This document shows positions 15,556 to 22,775 of a stretch of DNA of 42,615 nt, piece by piece. How positions within the stretch are numbered: position 1 is the first letter of the stretch; each line of letters starts with the position of its first letter. Where the stretch lies: assembly GCA_947575605.1 (NCBI GenBank), contig CANPNZ010000002.1, positions 95,020-137,634 on the forward strand, in the 5' to 3' direction. This stretch comes from an uncultured Clostridium sp. (GTDB lineage: Bacteria > Bacillota > Clostridia > TANB77 > CAG-508). Both the position numbers and the translations under genes were made by a program. The notes below the pieces were generated by a model. The model was not told where the DNA came from. It ran no database searches and saw only the letters and a list, made by a program, of their open reading frames with translations.

Positions 15556-17742
15556 TTATTCATCATCTTTATTATCAATATGTAGCACTCTTTCCTTAAT
15601 CTCTTGCGTTCTTCCCTTATTCCAAAAATTACTACCAATATAGCCGCAAGTTCTTCTTGCCACATTCAAAGTATCATGATTTCTATTATTACAATTTGGG
15701 CAATACCATTCCAAATTATCATCAATCAAAATTTCCCCTTCATATCCGCATTCTTGACAATAATCAGACTTGGTATTTAATTCTGCATACATAATATTGT
15801 CATAAATAAACTGGATTACTTCCAAAACGGCTTCAATATTATTTTGTAAGTTTGGTGTTTCTATGTAAGAAATCGCGCCACCAGGACTTAATTGTTGGAA
15901 CTCACTTTCTAATTTTAATTTAGAAAATGCGTCAATTTCTTCAAATACTGGCACATGGTAAGAGTTAGTAATATAATCCTTATCCGTAATCCCTTCAATG
16001 ACTCCAAATCTTTCTTTTAAACATTTTGCAAATTTGTAAGTAGTGGATTCTATTGGTGTTCCATAAACGCTATAATCCATATTTTCCGCTTGTTTCCATT
16101 CCTTACATTTATCATTTAATTTTTGCATTACTCTTAAAGCGAATTCTTTTCCTTTGCCATTATCGGTATGACTACGTCCAGTCATATATTTTACACATTC
16201 ATATAAACCAGCATATCCCAAAGAAATCGTAGAATAGCCATCATGTAACAATTTGTGAATACTTTCCCCTTTTTCTAATCTTGCTAATGCTCCATGTTGC
16301 CACAAAATTGGTGCAATATCACTTGTTGCTTTACTTAATCTTTGATGTCTAGCTTGTAATGCTTTGTGACATAATTCCAATCTATCTTCATAAATTTTCC
16401 AGAATAACTCCTCGTCCTGATCGGAAGATAAGGCAACATCTACTAAATTAATAGTTACTACACCTTGATTGAATCTTCCATAATATTTAGATTCTCCTTC
16501 TTTATAGTTCTTTGCCTTTGAAGGATTTCCTTCTGTTGTCCAAGGTGTTAGGAAAGAACGACATCCCATACAAGGATAACAATTTCCATTACCATATTTA
16601 TCTTTTTTCAATTCTTTCATTTTCTTTTCAGAAATGTAGTCTGGTACCATTCTTTTAGCGGTACATTTTGCTGCTAATTCTGTTAAATACCAATACTTAC
16701 CATCTTTTTGTATGTTATCTTCTTCTAATACATAAAGAAGTTTTGGAAAAGCTGGTGTTACATAAACTCCCTTTTCATTTTTGAATCCTAGAATTCTTTG
16801 ATTTAAGAATTCTTCTATAATCATGGCTAATTCTTCTTTGTATTCTTCTGTTTCTCCTAAATACATACAAACTGATAAGAAAGGTGCTTGTCCATTGGTA
16901 TTTGTCATAGAATTTACTTGATAGTTAAAAGTTTGTACGCCATCTGCTATTTCTTTTCTGGTATCTTGCTCCGCATACTTTTTACAAGTTTCCTTGTCTA
17001 ATCCTCTTTCTTCATATCGTTTTTCATATTTTTTAAAGCTATCTCTAACAAAAGGTGCTAAATGACTTAAGGTTATGGTTGCTCCCCCATAGCTGGAACT
17101 TGTTACGGCTAGTATAATTTGTGTGGCAATGGTTGCTGCTGTTGCGAAACGATGTGGCTTTTCTATCATAACACCATTGATAATGGTCCCATTTTGCAAC
17201 ATGTCTTCTAAATTGATTAATTCGCAATTGTGCAATGCGTTTTGTGCGAAATAATCCGCATCGTGAAAATGAATGATTCCTTCGTCATGTGCTTTTACAA
17301 TATCATCCGATAACAAAAATCTTCTTGTTATATCTGTACTCGTAATTCCTGCTAAATAATCTCTTTGGGTTGTAACTACTTTTGCATTTTTGTTAGAATT
17401 TTCGTTGTTCCAATATTCACTTTCTCCTTCAATTAATTCTTTAATGGATTGATCGGTTGTATTGGCTTTTCTAACTAATTCTCTCGTATAACGATAGGTA
17501 ATATATTTTTTGGCAAGTAGATATTTTCCAAATTCCATTAGTTTTTCTTCTATAATGTCTTGTATGTCCTCTACTAAAATTCTTGGTTTTTGAAGTTCTT
17601 CTATATAGGTTATTATTTCTTTTATTTGTTCTTTTGATATTTTTTCTCTTCCTTTTACTTCTTCGTTTGCTTTTTGTACGGCTACTCTTATTTTTTCTGG
17701 ATCGTAGTCAACAATTGTTCCATCTCTTTTGATAATTTTCAT
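15556..17742 (-). CDS. nrdD: Anaerobic (class III) ribonucleoside-triphosphate reductase
   Basis: This enzyme reduces ribonucleoside triphosphates to deoxynucleotides using a glycyl radical, so the host grows without oxygen. The N terminus is an ATP-cone ('KIIKRDGTIVDYDPEKIRVAVQKANEEV'). The body has 'HFHDADYFAQNALHNCELINLEDML' and 'RMVPDYISEKKMKE'. The C terminus has a zinc ribbon ('CQECGYEG' and 'WYCPNC') and the radical site 'RRTCGYIGSN'. The frame is open to 17772, but AAAGGGG before ATG 17742 makes that the likely start (728 residues). A 22-bp palindrome overlaps its promoter. Confidence 0.96.
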   Translation of the reverse strand: MKIIKRDGTIVDYDPEKIRVAVQKANEEVKGREKISKEQIKEIITYIEELQKPRILVEDIQDIIEEKLMEFGKYLLAKKYITYRYTRELVRKANTTDQSIKELIEGESEYWNNENSNKNAKVVTTQRDYLAGITSTDITRRFLLSDDIVKAHDEGIIHFHDADYFAQNALHNCELINLEDMLQNGTIINGVMIEKPHRFATAATIATQIILAVTSSSYGGATITLSHLAPFVRDSFKKYEKRYEERGLDKETCKKYAEQDTRKEIADGVQTFNYQVNSMTNTNGQAPFLSVCMYLGETEEYKEELAMIIEEFLNQRILGFKNEKGVYVTPAFPKLLYVLEEDNIQKDGKYWYLTELAAKCTAKRMVPDYISEKKMKELKKDKYGNGNCYPCMGCRSFLTPWTTEGNPSKAKNYKEGESKYYGRFNQGVVTINLVDVALSSDQDEELFWKIYEDRLELCHKALQARHQRLSKATSDIAPILWQHGALARLEKGESIHKLLHDGYSTISLGYAGLYECVKYMTGRSHTDNGKGKEFALRVMQKLNDKCKEWKQAENMDYSVYGTPIESTTYKFAKCLKERFGVIEGITDKDYITNSYHVPVFEEIDAFSKLKLESEFQQLSPGGAISYIETPNLQNNIEAVLEVIQFIYDNIMYAELNTKSDYCQECGYEGEILIDDNLEWYCPNCNNRNHDTLNVARRTCGYIGSNFWNKGRTQEIKERVLHIDNKDDE

Positions 17743-17786
17743 TTTTCTATTTTTCCCCTTTCGTTTTTTCATCTTTTGATAGAGAA

Positions 17787-17831
17787 ATTATATCACAAAA
17801 AACAAAACTTTTTGTTGCAATTGCAACAAAA
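17787..17831 (-). promoter_or_regulatory. nrdDG promoter with 22-bp palindromic operator
   Basis: Minus-strand extended -10 TGATATAAT (TATAAT at 17787-17792). The -35 region coincides with the edge of a perfect palindrome at 17810-17831, arms TTTTGTTGCAA and TTGCAACAAAA. It does not match the NrdR-box pattern I know, so another redox or nucleotide-responsive regulator may bind. Confidence 0.65.
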
Positions 17832-17833
17832 TA

Positions 17834-17860
17834 AGAGCAAGGTTTTTATAACCTTACTCT
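17834..17860 (-). terminator. Terminator after the MNT-HEPN-associated operon
   Basis: Stem AGAGTAAGGTT/AACCTTGCTCT (11 bp with one G-T pair) and a 5-base loop, followed by TATTTTG on the minus strand. Confidence 0.7.
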
Positions 17861-17924
17861 TTCAAGGAAAAATTGTTTTTATTTCATTTGTGTTACAATT
17901 GTGTTACATTTATTTCTTCTTTTT

Positions 17925-18335
17925 CTATTTTATTAAATTCAAATCCCCTTCTATCACAATTGGTGAGAATCCTGCTATTTCATCATATAGCATGCCTTCT
18001 GGAATAGGATTGTATAAATATATTTTTTTATTTTTCATAAAGGCCTCATATATATCAATAAAAGTTGATCCTCCTATATAGTTCTTTTTTCCGCTTTTAT
18101 CAAAATTTAATGTTAATACCGCATCCATTGTTGCAATTCTTTGTTCACTCATTCTAAACATTCGCTCTTTAAATTCTGCATGTTCTTTTCTCCCTAATTC
18201 CCAACTTTTCTTTTCTGCATCTGGTTCATAATAGGAATTTGGTAATTCAGCTATGTGTCCCATCTTTTCTAATTTTTCTTTGATTGGCTGTATATTTTTA
18301 TAAAATGCTTTGCTAGAAATAATTAATATTTTCAT
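17925..18335 (-). CDS. Rossmann-like small protein (nucleoside deoxyribosyltransferase/SLOG-like), third gene of the MNT-HEPN operon
   Basis: The 136-residue protein opens with a beta-alpha unit 'MKILIISSKAFYKNIQPIKEKLEKMGH' and later has 'MDAVLTLNFDKSGKKNYIGGSTFIDIYEAFMKNKKIYLYNPIPEGMLYDEI'. The arrangement (Asp-containing strand, then 'YIGGSTFIDIYEAF') resembles nucleoside 2-deoxyribosyltransferase and SLOG-type nucleotide-binding folds. I cannot assign a reaction. It begins 10 bp after the HEPN gene, in one transcription unit with HEPN and MNT, and is followed by a terminator. It may bind or process the nucleotide used by the pair. Confidence 0.65.
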   Translation of the reverse strand: MKILIISSKAFYKNIQPIKEKLEKMGHIAELPNSYYEPDAEKKSWELGRKEHAEFKERMFRMSEQRIATMDAVLTLNFDKSGKKNYIGGSTFIDIYEAFMKNKKIYLYNPIPEGMLYDEIAGFSPIVIEGDLNLIK

Positions 18336-18345
18336 TTTATCCCTC

Positions 18346-18747
18346 CTATCCTTGTTTTTTCAAATAACCTTCTACTAATTTAATTAACTCTTTTGCTGTA
18401 TCTATTTGGCTTTGCGTTTTTTCATAAGAAGGCTCATACTCATCATCATAATCAGAATCTTCTCTAATTCTTTGTGCTTGTGCTATTTTTCTTCCTATAT
18501 TTCGTGGAAAAATTCCTGTATTTATATATTCCTTATTAAAATAGGCAATGACATCTTTATGTCTTTTAAAGTCTTTATTTTCTAATGCAATAACTGCTCT
18601 AATTGCATAAAATATTGCATAATATGCTCTATTATTTGCTCCTGTAAAATCTTTTAATTCTTTTAAAATAAATTCAGCTGTATTTAATGTTTCTTTCGCT
18701 TTCTCCAATCTGTATTTTGAAAAAGCTTCAAGTGTTTCTTTTTCCAT
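18346..18747 (-). CDS. HEPN-domain protein (toxin of an MNT/HEPN pair)
   Basis: A 133-residue all-helical HEPN protein. Typical features are 'YRLEKAKETLNTAEFILKE' in the first helix, 'NNRAYYAIFYAIRAVIALEN' and 'AQRIREDSDYDDEYEPS', where RNase-active relatives carry Arg-x4-6-His. Here the histidine is absent; the 'SDYDDEY' variant is common in HEPN partners of minimal nucleotidyltransferases. Its start overlaps the end of the MNT gene by one base. In type VII systems the MNT adds AMP to the HEPN toxin; whether this HEPN still cuts RNA is open. Confidence 0.85.
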   Translation of the reverse strand: MEKETLEAFSKYRLEKAKETLNTAEFILKELKDFTGANNRAYYAIFYAIRAVIALENKDFKRHKDVIAYFNKEYINTGIFPRNIGRKIAQAQRIREDSDYDDEYEPSYEKTQSQIDTAKELIKLVEGYLKKQG

Positions 18748-19076
18748 TACAATATAACTCCTTCCTTTTGAACATTATTATAAAAAGGCACTATATTAAC
18801 TCTTGCATTGTATTTATCAATATTTTTTATAATAGGTGATAACATAATTCCTGTTTCTAATTCAATATCAAATGCAATGTCTGATATATCATCTCTATAT
18901 TTTTCTATTTCCTCAAAAGAAAAATCTGTCAATATCATTATATCTATATCTGAGCTTTCCTTATAATCTCCTCTTGCATAAGAACCATACAAAATTATTT
19001 TCTTTACTCTATCACCAAATAAATTTCTTACTTTATCTATAAAATCTTGTACTATGTTATTAATCTTTTTAGGCAT
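18747..19076 (-). CDS. Minimal nucleotidyltransferase (MNT, antitoxin of the HEPN pair)
   Basis: A DNA-polymerase-beta-fold minimal nucleotidyltransferase of 109 residues. The catalytic motif is complete: 'ILYGSYARGDYKESSDIDIMIL', with Gly31-Ser32 and the aspartates at about 43 and 45. In known type VII pairs this enzyme neutralises HEPN by transferring AMP to a tyrosine. It is the first gene of a three-gene operon. The upstream region holds palindromic copy 5 and no obvious promoter beyond AT-rich sequence. Confidence 0.88.
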   Translation of the reverse strand: MPKKINNIVQDFIDKVRNLFGDRVKKIILYGSYARGDYKESSDIDIMILTDFSFEEIEKYRDDISDIAFDIELETGIMLSPIIKNIDKYNARVNIVPFYNNVQKEGVIL

Positions 19077-19140
19077 AACTATTCTCTCCTTACTCCTCTA
19101 TTAAAACATAAATTTTAAAAATTATCAACTTTCAAACAAT

Positions 19141-19333
19141 TTAAGTTTTGGTTTTTTGCAATGGGTGCTTATCCTATATAATTTTTGGAACTACTTAAGT
19201 AAGCGACCAAACGAGCTATGCGAGTGCGATTGGAGCAACCGACAGATAAATTTTAAATTGGTAGGTTGCTTTTGCACTAAGTGTGAAAAAATTATATAGG
19301 ATAAGCACCCATTGCAAAAAACCGAAACTTAAA
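19141..19333. mobile_element. 193-bp palindromic MITE-like element, copy 5
   Basis: Arms TTAAGTTTTGGTTTTTTGCA and complement ending CCGAAACTTAAA; core AAGTAAGCGACCAAACGAGC, GCGATTGGAGCAACCGACAG. The flanks TCAAACAAT (19132-19140) and TCAATCAAT (19334-19342) match in 8 of 9 bases, giving again a 9-bp duplication around 193 bp. With the following terminator it occupies the 335-bp gap between the MNT gene and the MATE fusion gene. Confidence 0.86.
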
Positions 19334-19354
19334 TCAATCAATTAAAACATGAAT

Positions 19355-19394
19355 TAATAAAAATAAGCATTAGCATTGTTTACTAACACTTATT
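19355..19394 (-). terminator. Terminator after the MATE-kinase fusion gene
   Basis: A 12-bp stem AATAAGTGTTAG/CTAATGCTTATT (two G-T pairs) and an 8-9-base loop, followed by TTTATT on the minus strand, just after the stop codon. Confidence 0.7.
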
Positions 19395-19411
19395 CCTTAT
19401 CAATTTTATTT

Positions 19412-21424
19412 TTATGAAACAATTTTCATATTATCACATTTATTCTTCACCATTTCACAAATCAAATCCGCTGATTTTTCTACTCCTAAAGTATCACTAT
19501 TAATACAAACATCATAATTAGCATGATTGCTCCATTCTTTTTCTGTATAATGTTTATAATGATTAGCTCTTAATTTATCAATTCTTTTAATTTCTTTTTC
19601 TACCTTACTCTTATTCAAACCATAAATTTCGGTAGCTCTTTTTATTTTATCTTTTATATCACCATAAACAAATACTTTAAGCACATTGGGTTTATCTTGT
19701 AAAATAAAATCGGCACATCTACCAATAATAACACAAGATTCCTGATTAGCTAGTTTCTTAATTAATTCTGATTCTTTGATAAATAATTCATCTGCATTAT
19801 TTAGACCGACATAATAACCATTATTCATTCCTGCTAAACTATCTCTTTTTTGTTCATTATTTTCAATATATTCTTCTGATAATCCTGTTTCTTTTGCTAC
19901 TTCTGCAATAAATTCCTTATCATAAAATTTAATGCCTAATTTATTGGCAACTAGTTTTCCTATATATCGTCCACCTGAACCATATTCTCTTGCAATGGTA
20001 ATAACAATTTGTTTATCTAATTGATTTTCTGTTTTCGTATCATTTTCTAAGGCTTGACTCTCACTATTTCCCTGTTTTAAATGTTTCACTTCTAATAGTA
20101 ATAAGATAGCTGCTACTACAAATGCTAAACCATCTGCTACTGGACCAGCATACAAAACTCCCATAATACCAAATACATTTCCTAAAGTTACTAAAGCTGG
20201 TATTAAGAATAGAATTTGTCTTGACAAGGATAAAATAGCACTTTTGATACTTTTTCCAATAGCTTGAAAAAAGATACCTGCTGGTATTTGTACTCCATTA
20301 CAAATACATAATAAAAGATAGGTTCTAAATGCTAAACAAGCAAATTCCATATAGTTTTCATCACCACTACCAAAAATAGCAATTAATTTGTCTGGTATGG
20401 TTTGAAATAAGATAAAAGCGATGGTACTTATGATAATACTTGAACCTAATACCATTTTTAAAGCTGATTTAACTCGATCGAATTTTCTTGCTCCATAGTT
20501 ATAACCAAATATCGGTTGTGAACCTGCTGCAATACCAATAATAATACTATTTAATATTTGACTAATCTTCATAACAATTCCAAGTACTGTAATGGGAATT
20601 TCTGAACCAAATTTTGATTCTGCTCCATATTTTCCTAATAAATTATTCTCAAATGCCATTACCACAACAAAACTCATTTGCGTAATAAAGCTACTAATTC
20701 CTAAAGCTGATACTTTTCTTCCTATCTTAAAATCTAATTTAAATGATTCTTTCTCAATTTTAATGGATTTGAATTTTTTGATATACCATATATTAATAAC
20801 AAATGTAACAAATTGACTAAATATAGTCGCAATAGCTGCTCCTTCTACTCCCATTTTAAAGATAAAAATGAAAATAGGATCTAATATGGTATTTAAAATA
20901 GCTCCTAAAACCATGCTTAGCATAGCATATTTCGGACTTCCATCTGCTCTAATAATAGAGTTTAAAGCCGTTCCTATCATCATAAACGGTAACCCAATGG
21001 CAATAATTTTTCCATATTGTATCGCATATTCTCTCAAGTTATCAGTACAACCAAATAGATTTAATAATTGTGGTAAAAATAGTAAACTAAGAACACACAA
21101 AAGAATAGCTACTATTACCGATAGTAAAATTCCATTTCCTACTCCTTTTGCTGCTTCTTCTTTTTTCTTTTCTCCCAGTTTTAAGCTCAAATAACTAGAG
21201 GAACCATCTCCTAACATTAGTGAAAATGCTAGACATATCATAACTAATGGAAACACTACATTGGTTGCTCCATTTCCTAAATAGCCAACTCCTTGCCCTA
21301 TAAAGATTTGATCTACAATATTGTATAATGAATTTACTAATAATGATATAATACAAGGAATCGAAAATTTCTTAATTAGTTTTCCTATTTTTTCAGTTCC
21401 TAGTATGTTTTCTTCTTTTTCCAT
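19412..21424 (-). CDS. MATE-family efflux transporter fused to a cytidylate-kinase-like domain
   Basis: Residues 1-450 form a 12-helix MATE transporter ('NSLYNIVDQIFIGQGVGYLGNGATNVVFPL', 'GLPFMMIGTALNSIIRADGSPKYAM', 'GSQPIFGYNYGA'), which normally exports cationic drugs using an ion gradient. After a polar linker, residues about 472-665 form a cytidylate-kinase-like P-loop domain ('IVITIAREYGSGGRYIGKLVANKLGIKFYDKEFI', 'CVIIGRCADFIL', 'VFVYGDIKDKIKRATEIYGL'). The single frame is 670 residues with no sign of an accidental join. The kinase half would face the cytosol. What it phosphorylates, and whether it gates the transporter, is unknown. Confidence 0.92.
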   Translation of the reverse strand: MEKEENILGTEKIGKLIKKFSIPCIISLLVNSLYNIVDQIFIGQGVGYLGNGATNVVFPLVMICLAFSLMLGDGSSSYLSLKLGEKKKEEAAKGVGNGILLSVIVAILLCVLSLLFLPQLLNLFGCTDNLREYAIQYGKIIAIGLPFMMIGTALNSIIRADGSPKYAMLSMVLGAILNTILDPIFIFIFKMGVEGAAIATIFSQFVTFVINIWYIKKFKSIKIEKESFKLDFKIGRKVSALGISSFITQMSFVVVMAFENNLLGKYGAESKFGSEIPITVLGIVMKISQILNSIIIGIAAGSQPIFGYNYGARKFDRVKSALKMVLGSSIIISTIAFILFQTIPDKLIAIFGSGDENYMEFACLAFRTYLLLCICNGVQIPAGIFFQAIGKSIKSAILSLSRQILFLIPALVTLGNVFGIMGVLYAGPVADGLAFVVAAILLLLEVKHLKQGNSESQALENDTKTENQLDKQIVITIAREYGSGGRYIGKLVANKLGIKFYDKEFIAEVAKETGLSEEYIENNEQKRDSLAGMNNGYYVGLNNADELFIKESELIKKLANQESCVIIGRCADFILQDKPNVLKVFVYGDIKDKIKRATEIYGLNKSKVEKEIKRIDKLRANHYKHYTEKEWSNHANYDVCINSDTLGVEKSADLICEMVKNKCDNMKIVS

Positions 21425-21527
21425 TTTTTCTTCCTCCTTTTTCTTTCTGTATTTTTACTTTAAAATTGATGGTTGTGAGTTTGGTTTAAGACTACAATTT
21501 TCAATTTATAAAGCTTTCTTATGACTT

Positions 21528-21560
21528 AAAAAGACAACACTAGATTTGTGTTGGCTTTTT
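21528..21560. terminator. Terminator between the ToxN remnant and the MATE fusion gene
   Basis: Hairpin of AAAAAG-CAACAC and GTGTTG-CTTTTT separated by a short loop, with one internal mismatch. The A and T tracts make it usable in both directions; on the minus strand it ends the toxN transcript. The remaining bases up to 21424 show nothing I recognise. Confidence 0.6.
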
Positions 21561-21588
21561 AGCTTGCTTATACAGCGCATTATTCATT

Positions 21589-22025
21589 TTAACATAATTT
21601 ATCTTGTTTGTCAATTTCTGGTTTGTGAATTTTATGTGAATTATAAAGTTTGGATTTTTCTTCTAATAGTTTAAAATCACAACCTAAATCCTTATAAAAT
21701 TTAGCCATTTTACTTTTGCTTTCTTTTGTAACTACATGATAAATTTTTTCAGCTTTGTTTATAATCTTTTGCTTATTTTTTGACATATTAATATTTGAAT
21801 ATTGTTCAGAAACCAATCTCCTATATCCATATGCTTTTGTTTAGGAGAAAATAAAGGTGCAAAATAGTAATACTTTTCTACTATAATAATACCCCCTATA
21901 TATGGTCTTTTCCCCTTTTTATTATAAGCAATATGTTTATCAAATTGACTTAAATAATTAATATAATTATCGTCCACTATGTAAAAATTTAATTTTCCTA
22001 ATTTTAATTTTTTATTATTCCTCAC
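21589..22025 (-). pseudogene. toxN: ToxN/AbiQ-type endoribonuclease toxin of a type III toxin-antitoxin system, internally deleted
   Basis: The N-terminal part 'KLGKLNFYIVDDNYINYLSQFDKHIAYNKKGKRPYIGGIIIVEKYYYFAPLFSPKQKH' is diagnostic for ToxN/AbiQ. In a shifted frame the C-terminal part follows: 'NKQKIINKAEKIYHVVTKESKSKMAKFYKDLGCDFKLLEEKSKLY'. Intact toxins are about 165-190 residues; some 50 residues between the two parts are missing and the frame is broken, so the toxin should be inactive. GTG 22025 after GGAGG is the likely start, though the spacing is short. It follows a repeat RNA and a terminator exactly as in type III loci. Confidence 0.82.
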
Positions 22026-22040
22026 TAACCCTCCATGTAC

Positions 22041-22071
22041 AAAAAGAGAGATACTGTTTTTAGTACCCCTC
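22041..22071 (-). terminator. Terminator between the ToxI-like RNA and toxN
   Basis: Stem GAGGGGTACT/AGTATCTCTC (10 bp including two G-T pairs), loop AAAAAC, then five T residues. Type III systems carry such a terminator between the antitoxin RNA and the toxin gene to set their ratio. Confidence 0.8.
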
Positions 22072-22077
22072 ACAATT

Positions 22078-22230
22078 TTTCTGGAAACTTGTTTATAGTT
22101 TTACTAAAGGCTCGTTCCTAACCTAATGTTCAATAGGATATTCGTTTATAGGATTTTTTCCTAAAGGCTCATATCTAACCTAATACACTTTATGAAATGA
22201 ATCAAAGGACGTGCAATCCTAATTTATAGT
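22078..22230 (-). ncRNA. ToxI-like repeat RNA antitoxin (degenerate)
   Basis: Two clear repeat units start at 22184 and 22127 (minus strand), 57 bases apart, both with ATTAGGTTAG, GAGCCTTTAG and CTATAAAC. A third, weaker unit starts at 22223 (ATTAGGATTG...CCTTTGA). The array lies between a consensus promoter and a terminator directly before the toxN remnant, as expected for a type III antitoxin whose repeats fold into toxin-binding pseudoknots. Unit divergence suggests decay along with the toxin. Confidence 0.7.
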
Positions 22231-22236
22231 ATATTC

Positions 22237-22265
22237 ATAATACTATTTTTTTATTCTTGTGTCAA
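22237..22265 (-). promoter_or_regulatory. Promoter of the ToxI-like RNA
   Basis: Minus-strand TTGACA (22260-22265) and TATTAT (22237-22242) with a 17-base spacer. The -35 box lies inside the last codons of the upstream YgjV-like gene, so the RNA starts a few bases before the first repeat. Confidence 0.75.
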
Positions 22266-22763
22266 TATTTTTTTACAATTTTTTACATCATTTTTATAAA
22301 TGCTTATTATACTTGTTACCAATAAAATCATATCACCCATCACAATAAACCAACTTTGATAATACCAATAATATAAACCATACAAAATACCTGTTGTAAT
22401 TCCTGATATTCTTACTAATTTCATGTTACTTTGCCATAAACAGTAGGTTCGAATAATCGATCCTATTGTTGGTAAAATAGAAATAAAGCCATTCCAAGTA
22501 TAAACACAATTAGCTATAATAATTCCCTCAAATAGCAAAAGTATTAAAATATATACTTTTTTACCAATCTTTTCACTTTGCATAAAAATAAACGTTCTTA
22601 TAAAATTAATAATACTTAAAAATGCACCTGTAAATGCTTGAATGGTAAAAGAATAGATAGCCTCAAAAAGACAATTTAGAGATTGTATCCCTAATGATTT
22701 TTTTCTTTCTTTGATACAGATACTTAAAACTAATGCTATAAAAGCTAAAACACTAAATATCAT
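22251..22763 (-). CDS. YgjV-family inner membrane protein
   Basis: A 170-residue protein with about six hydrophobic segments. The pattern 'KSLGIQSLNCLFEAIYSFTIQAFTGAFLSIINFIRTFIF' and 'LPTIGSIIRTYCLWQSNMKLVRISGITTGILYGLYYWYYQSW' matches the YgjV family, of unknown function. It is the last gene of the operon that contains NatAB, 12 bp after the permease. Its 3' end overlaps the promoter of the type III antitoxin RNA. Confidence 0.78.
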   Translation of the reverse strand: MIFSVLAFIALVLSICIKERKKSLGIQSLNCLFEAIYSFTIQAFTGAFLSIINFIRTFIFMQSEKIGKKVYILILLLFEGIIIANCVYTWNGFISILPTIGSIIRTYCLWQSNMKLVRISGITTGILYGLYYWYYQSWFIVMGDMILLVTSIISIYKNDVKNCKKILTQE

Positions 22764-22775
22764 TTTTTACTCCAG

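Noticed and set aside
17045..17227. Small minus-strand ORF inside nrdD
   Set aside because: It is an out-of-frame reading of a strongly conserved part of nrdD with no ribosome site.
5218..19333. CRISPR array made of the dispersed palindromic repeats
   Set aside because: Copies are about 193 bp, kilobases apart, in both orientations and flanked by 9-bp duplications; there are no spacers and no cas genes.
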